Notes: generated from the letters alone by a model not told the origin. Numbered from the stretch's first letter, positions 12,944 through 21,151 are shown. The stretch is DNA of 22,128 nt from Lithacetigena sp037446255 [NCBI: Coprothermobacterota bacterium] (GCA_037446255.1 JBBIIY010000007.1:58863-80990), one strand, 5' to 3'. Translations and numbers: made by a program.

Positions 12944-13462
12944 CTATTTAACCTTGTGACGGAGTATCTTGAAACCTGCGATTGAAGCTAACCCTATTAA
13001 AACAGCAGCTGCTACCATATAATATACAACATTGGTTTTTTGATCATCTTTAGCGGATTCACCGGTTAAATCAGTGGCAGTCATAATCCTGATTTGAGGG
13101 TCGGAAGAAGCCAGATTTTTATCATTCTCATCTAAAACCGCAAGTTCAGCCTCATTAAGAACAACTTTTTGATCCACTCTTACGGGAACCTGAACCTTCT
13201 TTTCGGTGGCCAGTCCTTTATCTATAATAGCTTCAATCATGTAAACGTCCACTTTTACATTCCAGAACTCGCGGACCCAACCTTCAATAATGGTTATAGA
13301 TTCTGATTTAACATTATAGGTTACCGCCAGGTGTTTTATGGCTATATCATTTAATTCCTCAGCTACTGCTGAATCCAGCACTTTCAACATCGCCATGGTC
13401 GGTGTAGCTATTATCAGTAGTGCAGTACAGATTACAGTCAATGCAATAAATTTTTTCAACAT
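12944..13462 (-). CDS. Secreted, C-terminally membrane-anchored protein of unknown function
   Basis: I do not recognise a family. The 172-residue product begins with a clear signal peptide (MLKK, then IALTVICTALLII, ending TPTMA near residue 24). An extracytoplasmic alpha/beta-looking domain of about 115 residues follows, with no cysteines. It ends in one helix (about 145-167, VVYYMVAAAVLIGLASIAGF) and the basic tail RHKVK, so it is a type I membrane protein facing outward. Start: a longer frame opens at 13534, but ATG at 13462 has AGGAGG seven bases upstream and places the signal peptide at the very N-terminus, so I chose it. It is divergent from leuS and convergent with the TspO group. Many acidic residues and V-rich strands suggest a binding or scaffold domain, but no function is claimed. 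Confidence 0.75.
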   Translation of the reverse strand: MLKKFIALTVICTALLIIATPTMAMLKVLDSAVAEELNDIAIKHLAVTYNVKSESITIIEGWVREFWNVKVDVYMIEAIIDKGLATEKKVQVPVRVDQKVVLNEAELAVLDENDKNLASSDPQIRIMTATDLTGESAKDDQKTNVVYYMVAAAVLIGLASIAGFKILRHKVK

Positions 13463-13535
13463 ATTTATGCCTCCTAAAATTCTATTTGTTAGTTTAGACG
13501 GAGGAAAGGGTATTTTTGTTCCTATTGAAGACATT

Positions 13536-13573
13536 CACCTCCTTCCTTATCCCTCCTCCTTGAAAGGAGGTGA
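13536..13573 (+). repeat. CACCTCC/GGAGGTG palindrome, divergent member of the CACCCTCCCC family
   Basis: CACCTCCTTCCTTATCCCTC is followed by the hairpin CCTCCTT-GA-AAGGAGG (13555-13570) and TGAT. It shares CCTCCT..GAAAGGAG with the unit at 21079-21116 and the general shape of copies A-C. It happens to place a full Shine-Dalgarno sequence on each strand: AAGGAGGTGA upstream of ATG at 13534 on the minus strand, and AAAGGAGGTGAT before ATGAAATAA on the plus strand. Confidence 0.5.
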
Positions 13574-13646
13574 TATGAAATAAATGGGATGGTTTTATTT
13601 TTCATTTTTTTTATTTGCTAAACAATAGTCTTGAAAGCTAAAAATA

Positions 13647-13675
13647 TTGATTTTTATTACCTCTATGAGTATAAT
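13647..13675 (+). promoter_or_regulatory. Predicted promoter of the leuS-comEA-comEC operon
   Basis: TTGATT (13647-13652) is followed after 17 bases by TATAAT (13670-13675). The start point would be near 13682, leaving a leader of only about 36 bases. This is too short for a T-box, and none of the T-box landmarks is visible, which is worth noting because many Firmicutes control leuS that way. Confidence 0.7.
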
Positions 13676-13717
13676 TTATTTTAACCGTTGAGCACAAGAT
13701 TATTATAAAGGTGATAT

Positions 13718-16273
13718 TTGAAACATTACGATTTCCATAATATTGAAAGCAAGTGGCAAAAAATCTGGGAAGAACAGAAAACTTTTGAAGTGGAAGCATC
13801 TTCCGGCAAACCTAAGTGCTATGTCCTGGAAATGTTCCCTTATCCTTCTGGTTATCTTCATATTGGCCACCTGAAGAACTACACCCTCGGGGATGTGGTG
13901 GCCCGCTATAAAAGGATGCAAGGATATAATGTTCTCCATCCCATAGGTTTTGATGCCTTTGGCCTGCCTGCGGAAAATGCTGCTATAAAACAGAAAACTC
14001 ACCCTAAAAAATGGACTTACGATAGCATAACTCATATAAAAAAACAGATGAAAGCAGTAGGTTTAAGCTACGATTTTCGTCGGGAGTTTGCCACCTCTGA
14101 CCCAGAATATTACAAATGGACACAATGGCTTTTCCTATTTCTTTACAAACAGGGCCTGGCTTATCAAAAAGAAGCACTGGTAAATTTTTGCCCTCATTGC
14201 CGTACAGTACTGGCTAACGAGCAGGTTATTGCTGGAGGCTGCTGGCGTTGCGAAACCAAAGTGGTTAAAAATAGTCTTAAACAATGGTTTCTTAAAATAT
14301 CTGCTTATACCGAAGAGCTCCTTTCAGACCTGGAAACCTTGAATGAGTGGCCAGAACATGTTAAAACCATGCAGAAGAACTGGATTGGTAAAAGTTATGG
14401 AGCGCAAGTAACATTTCCTATTGTCGGCGGTGGAGAAATTGAAATCTTTACCACCCGATTAGATACTATATATGGGGCTACTTTTCTGGTCATATCCCCT
14501 GAACACCCTCTCTCTTTAGAACTCCCCTATGACCCGGGCATCAAAGAAGCAACTAAAATCCTGATAAATAAATCTTTACTCACGCAAGAAATTGAGAGGA
14601 GTGCTGAAGAAATCCCCAAGGAAGGCATATTTTTAGGAAGGTACGCTTATAACCCCTTTACTTGTGAAAAAATTCCCATATTTGTGGCTAATTATGTATT
14701 ATACGAGTATGGGACCGGTGCTATTATGGCAGTGCCGGCTCATGATACCCGTGATTACGATTTTGCTTTGAAATACAATTTACCAATAAGGGAAGTGGTC
14801 GTTCCCGAGGCTTTAACTCACCTGGAAAACCTCCCCTACGAAGGTTATGGTTACCTGATAAATTCAGAACCCTATAACGGTCTTTCCAGCGAGGAAGCCA
14901 CTATCAAGATGTCTGAATTCCTGCAGGAAAAATTACTGGGGAAACTAACAATTCGCTATAAACTAAGGGACTGGCTGCTTTCTCGTCAGCGTTACTGGGG
15001 AGCTCCCATACCTATGATTTATTGTGACCAATGCGGCGTGGTTCCAGTAAATGAAGAAGATTTACCGGTTAAGCTTCCCGAAGAAATTGATTTTACCCCC
15101 CGGGGTATGGTCAGCCCACTATCTACCTCGGATGAATTTTTGCATACCACTTGCCCTCAATGTGGTGGCTCTGCCAGAAGAGAAACCGACACCATGGATA
15201 CCTTCATGTGTTCTTCCTGGTATTATCTGAGATTTGGCAGTCCCTTCACCAACCGGGAACCTTTTAATAAAAAAGATATAGATTATTTCTTGCCGGTCGA
15301 TTATTACATAGGCGGAGTGGAACATGCTATTTTACATCTTCTCTACTCACGCTTTATTACCAAAGCCCTGGGTGATGGAGGTTATTTAGATTTTAAAGAG
15401 CCTTTCTCCCGTCTGTTTACTCAGGGTATGGTTCTCCATACCTCTTACTGGTGTCAAACCCACTACTGGATTGCCCCTAAAAATGTAAAAGAGAATAAAC
15501 ACTGTCCTCATTGCGATGCGGAACTTATCGCCTCTCTGGATGCTATGTCCAAATCCAAGGGTAATATTGTATTGCCCGAAACCATTTCCCACAAATACGG
15601 TACCGATACTGGAAGAATGTATGTGCTTTTCGCTGCCCCGGCCGAACGGGAGTTTGAATGGAAAGAAGAAAGTGTTTCAGGGATATTCAGGTTTTTAAAC
15701 CGGGTGTGGAAGCTGGTTGCTTCCTATCCGGGCTTATCACTAAAAGAAACAGACGGCCGTCCTCAAAACCCAGATGATGAAGCTGTAAAATTAATCACTC
15801 ACAAAACCATAAAAAAGGTTACTCAGGACATTGAAAACAATTTTCGTTTCAATACCGCCATCGCTGCTCTGATGGAGATGCTTAATGACCTCAAAGCAAT
15901 TATAGAAAGGGAAAACTTTATCACCGAGGGAGTGCTTAAAGAGGCCATAGAAAGCCTGGTTTTATTGATATCTCCCTTTGCTCCCCATATAGCTGAAGAA
16001 CTCTGGGAAATTTTAGGCCACCAGAACAGTTTATCCTTCCAAAAGTGGCCGGTTTACGAGGAAAACTGGGTGAAAGAAGAAGTAATAGAAATACCTATCC
16101 AGATAGATGGAAAGATTAGAAGTAAGTTAACCGTCCCCAGAATTATTGAAGAAGAAAAATTGAAAGAGCTGGCTTTACAGGATGAGAAAGTACTAAAATT
16201 TGTAGAAGGAAAAAAAGTAAAAGGAATCATAGTGGTACCTGAAAAAATCATCAGTATTCACACTGAAACATGA
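13718..16273 (+). CDS. leuS: Leucyl-tRNA synthetase
   Basis: This 851-residue class Ia aminoacyl-tRNA synthetase charges tRNA-Leu in the cytoplasm. The HIGH motif is at 48-51 ([10 protein letters not shown]). The CP1 editing domain contains [12 protein letters not shown] and the [21 protein letters not shown] stretch, and [14 protein letters not shown] precedes the zinc-like CDQCG and CPQCG knuckles. The signature loop reads AMSKSKGN with M610, so the usual lysine of KMSKS is alanine here. It is preceded by a cysteine-bearing insert (CQTHYWIA to CPHCDAEL). Length is slightly above the usual 800-830. Start is TTG at 13718, preceded by AAAGGTGAT; the protein begins [12 protein letters not shown] as expected. 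Its stop overlaps comEA (ATGA). Confidence 0.97.
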   Translation: MKHYDFHNIESKWQKIWEEQKTFEVEASSGKPKCYVLEMFPYPSGYLHIGHLKNYTLGDVVARYKRMQGYNVLHPIGFDAFGLPAENAAIKQKTHPKKWTYDSITHIKKQMKAVGLSYDFRREFATSDPEYYKWTQWLFLFLYKQGLAYQKEALVNFCPHCRTVLANEQVIAGGCWRCETKVVKNSLKQWFLKISAYTEELLSDLETLNEWPEHVKTMQKNWIGKSYGAQVTFPIVGGGEIEIFTTRLDTIYGATFLVISPEHPLSLELPYDPGIKEATKILINKSLLTQEIERSAEEIPKEGIFLGRYAYNPFTCEKIPIFVANYVLYEYGTGAIMAVPAHDTRDYDFALKYNLPIREVVVPEALTHLENLPYEGYGYLINSEPYNGLSSEEATIKMSEFLQEKLLGKLTIRYKLRDWLLSRQRYWGAPIPMIYCDQCGVVPVNEEDLPVKLPEEIDFTPRGMVSPLSTSDEFLHTTCPQCGGSARRETDTMDTFMCSSWYYLRFGSPFTNREPFNKKDIDYFLPVDYYIGGVEHAILHLLYSRFITKALGDGGYLDFKEPFSRLFTQGMVLHTSYWCQTHYWIAPKNVKENKHCPHCDAELIASLDAMSKSKGNIVLPETISHKYGTDTGRMYVLFAAPAEREFEWKEESVSGIFRFLNRVWKLVASYPGLSLKETDGRPQNPDDEAVKLITHKTIKKVTQDIENNFRFNTAIAALMEMLNDLKAIIERENFITEGVLKEAIESLVLLISPFAPHIAEELWEILGHQNSLSFQKWPVYEENWVKEEVIEIPIQIDGKIRSKLTVPRIIEEEKLKELALQDEKVLKFVEGKKVKGIIVVPEKIISIHTET

Positions 16274-16833
16274 GCCCTACTGCCAAAACTGTTCTGATAA
16301 CGATTGGCATAATCGCTCTTTTGTCAGGAATAGGAGGTTTGGGTTATTACCTCTTGAAACCTTCCGAACCTCCGGAAATTATCAGTGAAAATCCTCCGAA
16401 CATCCCTGCCGAGTCAGTGGAAATTGTGGTCAGTCTGGCTGGAGCAGTTAATAACCCCGGTGTTTACACTCTTAAAACTGGCGATAGGCTTTACCAGGCA
16501 ATAGACTTAGCCGGAGGTTTTACCGAAGAGGCAGCCACCGAAAATGTGAATCTGGCTCGCTTACTTGGTGATGAGGACCATGTTTACATCCCTAAAAAAG
16601 GTGAAGTAACCGATAATCCTTTTTCCCCCACTACCGGAGGAAAAATCAATATTAACACAGCCACTCAGGTTTCCCTGGAAACCTTACCGGGTATAGGCCC
16701 TACACTTGCCTCTCGCATCATTGCTTACCGTCAGGCGAATGGCTCCTTTAAAACCATCGAGGAGATTAAAGAAGTTTCTGGAATAGGCGATAAGCGCTTT
16801 GAGGCCATCAAAGATTTGATTACTACAAGGTGA
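16270..16833 (+). CDS. comEA: Competence protein ComEA (SLBB + helix-hairpin-helix DNA receptor)
   Basis: This 187-residue membrane-anchored double-stranded DNA receptor serves natural transformation. A single N-terminal helix (about 8-29) anchors it. After a proline-rich spacer an SLBB domain spans about 50-110 ([26 protein letters not shown]). The C-terminal helix-hairpin-helix pair is at 124-187, with [20 protein letters not shown] and [16 protein letters not shown]. This matches ComEA of Bacillus and clostridia in order and length. The ATG overlaps the leuS stop by four bases (ATGA) and lacks its own strong ribosome site, so translation is coupled to leuS. comEC follows after 16 bases; comEB is absent, which is common outside Bacillus. 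Confidence 0.96.
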   Translation: MSPTAKTVLITIGIIALLSGIGGLGYYLLKPSEPPEIISENPPNIPAESVEIVVSLAGAVNNPGVYTLKTGDRLYQAIDLAGGFTEEAATENVNLARLLGDEDHVYIPKKGEVTDNPFSPTTGGKININTATQVSLETLPGIGPTLASRIIAYRQANGSFKTIEEIKEVSGIGDKRFEAIKDLITTR

Positions 16834-16849
16834 GGAAAGGTTAAAGCTG

Positions 16850-19198
16850 GTGGTACCTCCATCAGTTTACCTCCTGCTTTCCGTAGTTAGCGGTATTTAC
16901 CTTGCCTACCTGAAATCTCCCTTAATCTTTGTTTCTTTAATTGCCCTGGGAATAATTCTGATTAAGCCCTCTGTCAGAACTTTTCTGATAGTAATTATAG
17001 GGACATTGGCTTTTCTTAGAGCAGTACCGCTTTTCCCTGGTGAAATAGTACTCCCCCAAAAAGAAGCTGAATATCTTATCAAAATAATTGACCTGAATGA
17101 ATCCCGGGAAGGTTATGGTGGGATAATCAGTATCTTTCTTGACCCTTCTCCCCAGAACCCCTTAAAAAAAGCAAGCAAATTTCAGTTGGCTACCTTTATA
17201 TCAGACAAAATTATTAATAAACTGGGGAAAAATATTGCAGAAGGCGAATATTATCTTGCCCGAGGCTCTTTCAGACCCCTAAGGCCACAGTTAAACTTTT
17301 ATGGATTTAACGAAAAAGAGTATTACACTAAAAGGGGAGTTTCAGGTTATCTGAAAATTAGAAGTCTTGAGGAAGTATTTTTCAGGGGATTAGACAGTTT
17401 TCCGGATAATATAATTAACAAGCAAAAAAATAATCTGAATAATCTAAGAATTTACTTCTCGCGCTTATTAGAAAGACTTCCTCCACATGCTGTTAGTTTT
17501 TCCCGGGGAGTGTTACTGGGTATAAGACCCGCAGAAGAAGAAGGTAAGCTTTATAGAAATACCGGGACTTCTCATTTGCTGGTAGTTTCCGGACTTCATT
17601 TTGCCTTACTTTTTTCATTCTTATACTTGCTTGGACTTCCAAAATTTTTGATATTTATTATTCTTACCTTTTATCTAATTTTGGTAGGCTTAACTCCCAG
17701 TAGTTTAAGGGGGTATTTTATGATTATTTTACCCCTGTTACTGTTGCCTGGAAGGTATAAAAAACCAAATATTTTATCCCTTCCCCTGCTAATAGCCGCT
17801 GCTTCACTGGTTCTTTTTATTCTCCCGCATTCTCTTTTCTCCTTAAGTTTTTATTTATCTTTCGGGGCAACTCTGGGGATTTTGGTTTTTTCTAAAACGG
17901 TTAAAAATTTTCCCTTATTTAACAAACTGCCATCTTTTCTTGGGGAAAGTCTTTCGGCTTCGCTGAGTGCTAACTTCGTGATTTTACCTTTAATTCTTTA
18001 TTACTTCCTGGAGCTTCCTGTTTATTTTCTTCCAGCGAATCTTTGGGGAACCACAATAACTACATTCTTTCTACCCTTAGGTTTGCTGTATTTATCAATT
18101 CACTTTATTCCACTCCTGGAATTTGTATTACGCTGTCTTATTACTGGTTTTGCTTTCCTACTCCATGAAGGACTGGAAATCATAAACAGCCTCCCCAGTG
18201 CAACCGTGCTGGTGCCCTACCCGTTTCAAATCAGCCTTATTGTTTCTCTAATACTATTTATGGTAATTTTTAATTATCAGTACTTAGGAAAATTATTATC
18301 AAAAATTGCTGGTAGAAAGGGCGTCATTAATTCAAATATCTCCTCTAAGCCCTACCGGAAGATTTTTATCTCACTGATACCAACTGTTCTAACTTTCTTT
18401 ATCCTACTTAAGGTTCTCACCCCTTCTGGATTTGAGCTGGTTTTTCTCTATGCCGGACAGGGAGATGGGGCTCTACTACGCACCCCCTCAGGCAGGATTT
18501 ATTTAATAGATGCTGGTAGTAAACCAGAAGATGGTAATAATTACCTGAAGCTTCTGGCGGGCTGGGGTAAAACCGCCATAGACAGTTTCATTATCACCCA
18601 TCCCCACAGCGACCATTATGAAGCCTCCAAGCATCTTCTGGAAAAAAATACTATCAAGAAGGTATTTATCTTTTCACCTTCCTGGTATCAGACCAAGGAT
18701 TTAGGTTTTCAGAATATGTTCCTTTCTGGGAGAAGCATACCCCGCATAATTACCCTTAATAAAACCACCCTTATTCAGGATGGCAAGGTAAATATTGAGA
18801 TTATACCTCCCATAAACCTCAGTTCGGATGACCTCAACAGTTATTCAATGATAGTAAAAATTTCTTACAACCGGTTTGACTTCCTTATTACCGGTGATGC
18901 ACCTTTAAGTTCCCTGAGCAGCTTAACTGAAAACATTGAGGTCTTGAAAGTACCTCACCATGGAGGCAAAAACTCCCTTAACCTGGAAACACTAAAAAGC
19001 CTGGAGCCTCAAGTTCTGGTAATTTCCTGTGGTATAGATAATCGTTTTGGACACCCGCTTCCCGAGACTATGAAGGTTATAGATGACTACAAAGAAAGTG
19101 ATAATAAGGTAAAGACCTATATAACTTCTCATAATGGAGCTATTTCTTTTAGAGTGAAGGATGATAAACTAAAAGTGTCTAAATTAGTAAGAAATTAA
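16850..19198 (+). CDS. comEC: DNA uptake channel protein ComEC/Rec2
   Basis: This 782-residue protein of the inner-membrane channel family takes up single-stranded DNA during transformation. Order of parts: N-terminal helices plus a DUF4131-type soluble region (to about 210); the competence domain with HLLVVSGLHFALLFSF (S247-H250) and SSLRGYFMIILPLLL; further helices to about 515; and a C-terminal metallo-beta-lactamase-like domain. That domain holds LYAGQGDGALLRTPSG, LIDAG, the metal motif HPHSDH (584-589), LITGDAP and VPHHGGKNS. All expected metal ligands seem present, suggesting an active nuclease-like domain. GTG start at 16850, preceded by GAGGAAAGG, is the only reasonable start. It is whole and ends the leuS-comEA-comEC operon. 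Confidence 0.95.
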   Translation: MVPPSVYLLLSVVSGIYLAYLKSPLIFVSLIALGIILIKPSVRTFLIVIIGTLAFLRAVPLFPGEIVLPQKEAEYLIKIIDLNESREGYGGIISIFLDPSPQNPLKKASKFQLATFISDKIINKLGKNIAEGEYYLARGSFRPLRPQLNFYGFNEKEYYTKRGVSGYLKIRSLEEVFFRGLDSFPDNIINKQKNNLNNLRIYFSRLLERLPPHAVSFSRGVLLGIRPAEEEGKLYRNTGTSHLLVVSGLHFALLFSFLYLLGLPKFLIFIILTFYLILVGLTPSSLRGYFMIILPLLLLPGRYKKPNILSLPLLIAAASLVLFILPHSLFSLSFYLSFGATLGILVFSKTVKNFPLFNKLPSFLGESLSASLSANFVILPLILYYFLELPVYFLPANLWGTTITTFFLPLGLLYLSIHFIPLLEFVLRCLITGFAFLLHEGLEIINSLPSATVLVPYPFQISLIVSLILFMVIFNYQYLGKLLSKIAGRKGVINSNISSKPYRKIFISLIPTVLTFFILLKVLTPSGFELVFLYAGQGDGALLRTPSGRIYLIDAGSKPEDGNNYLKLLAGWGKTAIDSFIITHPHSDHYEASKHLLEKNTIKKVFIFSPSWYQTKDLGFQNMFLSGRSIPRIITLNKTTLIQDGKVNIEIIPPINLSSDDLNSYSMIVKISYNRFDFLITGDAPLSSLSSLTENIEVLKVPHHGGKNSLNLETLKSLEPQVLVISCGIDNRFGHPLPETMKVIDDYKESDNKVKTYITSHNGAISFRVKDDKLKVSKLVRN

Positions 19199-19200
19199 AA

Positions 19201-19267
19201 AATAATTCAGAAACGTTCTGAATTATTCTGAATTGTTGTACAGGTTATACCTGTATTTCTTAACCTT
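19201..19267 (+). repeat. GAAACGTTC palindrome repeat, copy 2
   Basis: A perfect inverted repeat with 12-base arms (AATAATTCAGAA 19201-19212, TTCTGAATTATT 19216-19227) surrounds ACG, starting two bases after the comEC stop. Part of the right arm is repeated (TTCTGAATT). The unit ends in TTATACCTGTATTTCTTAAC plus CTT (19245-19267), which matches the tail at 20865-20887 in 21 of 23 positions. No T-tract follows. Confidence 0.68.
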
Positions 19268-19300
19268 GGGGGGGCAGTTACCCTTTCCTGATACTTTGAT

Positions 19301-19340
19301 TTTTTCCCTTATGGCAGGGAGGAAAATTAGGGGAGGGTGA
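19301..19340 (-). repeat. CACCCTCCCC-type interspersed repeat, copy C
   Basis: On the minus strand it reads TCACCCTCCCCTAATTTTCC then TCCCTGCCATAAGGGAAAAA. It matches copies A and B in its first 11 bases and in the CCCT..GGGAAAA end. It lies between comEC and the small membrane protein gene at 19433, in a 234-base spacer that otherwise holds only palindrome copy 2 and the hairpin at 19396. Confidence 0.62.
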
Positions 19341-19395
19341 TATTTGAAAAATAAAAAATGGTTTTTAACTTCGGATATAATTAATCAAACACTAA

Positions 19396-19416
19396 AGCCT
19401 CTTTATAAAAGAGGCT
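19396..19416 (+). promoter_or_regulatory. Hairpin directly before the ribosome site of the small membrane protein gene
   Basis: AGCCTCTTT (19396-19404) pairs perfectly with AAAGAGGCT (19408-19416) around a three-base loop, ending two bases before AAAGGAG (19418-19424). TATAAT at 19376-19381 could be the -10 box, although no -35 is evident. The hairpin would then occupy the short 5' leader. It may stabilise the mRNA or influence translation. Confidence 0.45.
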
Positions 19417-19432
19417 GAAAGGAGACAAAAAA

Positions 19433-19678
19433 TTGATGATGTGTGGTAACTATTTCCCGGGCGCAGGTGTTTTAATGATATCAGGAATGATTCTTTTATG
19501 GATAATCGGAATTACTTTTTTGGTAAGTTTAACTTTGGCGATATATTATTATATTGCTGGTAAGAACGAGGAATTGGAACGCGCCAAAAAAATTCTCATT
19601 ATATCTTTAATCGGTATTGCAGCAATGTCCATAATTACCGGAATTCTTCTATTTGCTGTTCGCTATTTGTTCTGGTAA
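19433..19678 (+). CDS. Two-helix mini membrane protein, paralogue 1
   Basis: This protein of about 80 residues has two hydrophobic helices (about 14-42 and 54-80) separated by a charged turn, AGKNEELERAKKILI. There is no signal-peptidase motif or cysteine pattern. It resembles the protein at 21196-21453: both have helix, then YYYIAGKNEELERAKKILIISL against FYFTSGEVDKLHKAKKIVLFSL, then a second helix. The layout (two helices with a G-x-x-x-x-L-x-x-A-K-K-I turn) recalls pilin-like VirB2/TrbC-type mini proteins found in many bacteria, but homology is not established. Start: AAAGGAG lies eight bases from TTG (19433) and eleven from ATG (19436). It sits between comEC and the racemase-like gene. 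Function unknown. Confidence 0.72.
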   Translation: MMMCGNYFPGAGVLMISGMILLWIIGITFLVSLTLAIYYYIAGKNEELERAKKILIISLIGIAAMSIITGILLFAVRYLFW

Positions 19679-19719
19679 ATCAATCAAAATATTATAAAAA
19701 TTCATTAAAGGATTAGAGT

Positions 19720-20793
19720 ATGCAAAATACCACCTTTCCGAAACTGAAGATTAATTTAAGCAAACTCAAACATAACTATTTAAACTTGAAAAGAATCTGC
19801 ACTTCTTACGGTATAGAGCTAATGCCGGTAACCAAAGTGGCTTTAAGCTACCCGGTAGTTGTGGGAGCCCTGGTGGAAGCAGGAACTAAAATTGTAGGAG
19901 ATTCCCGACTTTTAAATTTACAAAGAGTAAAAGATAATTTTTCCATTAAAACTGCTCTTATTCGCATGCCTTCACCTTCGGTAGCCAAAGAAGTAATCAA
20001 TCTGGCTGATATTTCTATGAATTCGGAGATTGCCACTCTTAAAGTTCTGGGAGAGATAGCTTCCAAGAAAGGTATTGTCCACCAGACTTTTATTATGGTA
20101 GAAATGGGTGATTTACGTGAAGGGGTCCCCCAGGAAGAACTGATTTCTTTCATCTCAGAAGCTCTCAAAATCAAAGGTATTGAAATAATAGGATTGGGAA
20201 GTAATCTCACCTGTTATGGCGGGGTCATACCCACTCTAACCAAATTGGAAAATTTTTATGCCCTGAAAAGAAAGGTGGAAAAAGGCTGCGGAATACAAAT
20301 CCCTTATCTTTCAGGAGGCTCCTCTAACCTGATTCACCACCTGTTAAAAGGAGTTAAAATTCCGGTAAACCACATGCGGGTGGGAGAGGGTATTTTCCTG
20401 GGCACTGAATCTATTACCCCTCAACCAATACCCGGGTCCTATCAGGACGTCTTCCTGCTGGAAGCTGAAGTAATTGAGGTTAAAAGAAAACCCTCTATAC
20501 CACGAGGAAAAAGAACTCTTAACGCTTTTGACGAAGTTACCCATTTTAAAGACTATGGCATCAGGACTCGCGCCCTCCTATCCCTGGGCAGGCAGGATAT
20601 TATGTTAAGTGGTCTTAAGCCTGTGGAAACGGGTGTTAGAATCCTGGGTGCTTCCTCAGACCACCTGGTGTTGGATGTGGAAGAAAGAAATACCGAAACC
20701 AGGGTAGGGGAAAAAATAGCCTTAAAGATGAATTACGGTGCCCTTTTACAAGCAATGACCTCTCCTTTTGTTTCCAAAGTTACTGATAATTAA
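19720..20793 (+). CDS. Alanine/ornithine racemase-family PLP enzyme (COG3457, Orr-like)
   Basis: This 357-residue fold-type III PLP enzyme of the predicted amino-acid racemase family includes clostridial ornithine racemase. The PLP lysine is predicted at K39 (MPVTKVALSYP). Other family blocks are GTKIVGDSRLLNL, IMVEMGDLREGV (127-138), GIEIIGLGSNLTCYGG (about 154-169), YLSGGSSNLIHHLL and NHMRVGEGIFLG. It interconverts L- and D-forms of an amino acid, possibly ornithine or alanine, in the cytoplasm. ATG at 19720 follows AAAGGATT. It lies 41 bases after the mini membrane protein gene, so they may be cotranscribed. No ornithine aminomutase or D-ornithine pathway genes are present, so the substrate is open. 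Confidence 0.86.
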   Translation: MQNTTFPKLKINLSKLKHNYLNLKRICTSYGIELMPVTKVALSYPVVVGALVEAGTKIVGDSRLLNLQRVKDNFSIKTALIRMPSPSVAKEVINLADISMNSEIATLKVLGEIASKKGIVHQTFIMVEMGDLREGVPQEELISFISEALKIKGIEIIGLGSNLTCYGGVIPTLTKLENFYALKRKVEKGCGIQIPYLSGGSSNLIHHLLKGVKIPVNHMRVGEGIFLGTESITPQPIPGSYQDVFLLEAEVIEVKRKPSIPRGKRTLNAFDEVTHFKDYGIRTRALLSLGRQDIMLSGLKPVETGVRILGASSDHLVLDVEERNTETRVGEKIALKMNYGALLQAMTSPFVSKVTDN

Positions 20794-20805
20794 GATAATA
20801 ACTTG

Positions 20806-20887
20806 AATAATTGAGAATCTTGCTCATTTAAGTAATTCGGAACGTTTCCTATATATTATATAGATTATTCCTGTATTTCTAAACCTT
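20806..20887 (+). repeat. GAAACGTTC palindrome repeat, copy 3
   Basis: It begins 12 bases after the racemase stop with AATAATTGAGAATCTTGCTC, which parallels the start of copy 2 (AATAATTCAGAA). It contains the inverted repeat GGAA-CGT-TTCC (20839-20849) and ends in TTATTCCTGTATTTCTAAAC plus CTT (20865-20887). The palindrome is more decayed than in copies 1 and 2 but the tail is well kept. Like copy 2, it lies between a gene stop and a mini membrane protein gene. Confidence 0.6.
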
Positions 20888-20916
20888 AAAGACTGTCTTT
20901 GGTTATATGTAACTTT

Positions 20917-21048
20917 ATCACCCTGAACCCCGATTCAGGGTCTTGGAATTTAGTCAACGAAAGAATAGACCCCGGGTCAAGCTTAGGGGTGACAAATAAA
21001 GAAAATGTCACTCTGGACCCTGTCCTTGACCTGATCCAGGATCTATTT
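20917..21048 (+). repeat. Cluster of REP-like palindromic units (TCACCCTGAA...TTCAGGGTC)
   Basis: Unit one, 20917-20997, opens TTATCACCCTGAACCCCGAT and closes GACCCCGGGTCAAGCTTAGGGGTGACAA across its two ends, giving imperfect terminal inverted repeats (TTTATCACCC / GGGGTGACAAA) plus the inner palindrome CCCTGAA..TTCAGGG. Unit two, 21006-21048, reads GTCACTCTGGACCCTGTCC on to CCAGGATCT. These are small non-coding elements of the kind found scattered between genes in many bacteria. With copy 3 and the unit at 21079 they fill the 402-base gap 20794-21195; I see no gene there. Confidence 0.55.
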
Positions 21049-21078
21049 GAAGTATCCGAACTATTGGGGACTTCTTTA

Positions 21079-21116
21079 TTACCCCTCCTGAAAGGAGAAG
21101 ACTAAGGGGAGAGTGT
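21079..21116 (-). repeat. CACCCTCCCC-type interspersed repeat, copy E
   Basis: On the minus strand it reads ACACTCTCCCCTTAGTCTTC then TCCTTTCAGGAGGGGTAAT. It keeps CTCCCCTT and the CTCCTTTCAGGAGG hairpin. It is closest to the member at 13536-13573 and to copy B. Confidence 0.5.
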
Positions 21117-21121
21117 AGTAA

Positions 21122-21151
21122 TTGTTCCCAGGAATCAATAAATACTATAAA
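21122..21151 (+). promoter_or_regulatory. Possible promoter of mini membrane protein 2
   Basis: TTGTTC (21122-21127) is followed after 18 bases by TATAAA (21146-21151), which would start transcription near 21158, about 38 bases before the gene. Both boxes deviate from consensus, so this is tentative. Confidence 0.4.

Noticed and set aside
13576-13717. T-box riboswitch before leuS
   Set aside because: The predicted leader is about 36 bases, and no T-box sequence, specifier stem or terminator/antiterminator can be seen between the promoter and the start.
19201-19227. Rho-independent terminator of comEC
   Set aside because: The 12-base palindrome is AT-rich with a three-base loop and is not followed by a T-run, and the same core occurs in a spacer not placed after a stop codon (2307-2327).
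20899-21105. Plus-strand frame of 68 codons in the spacer after the racemase
   Set aside because: It lies wholly within the palindromic repeat units and its translation is explained by them; there is no ribosome site.
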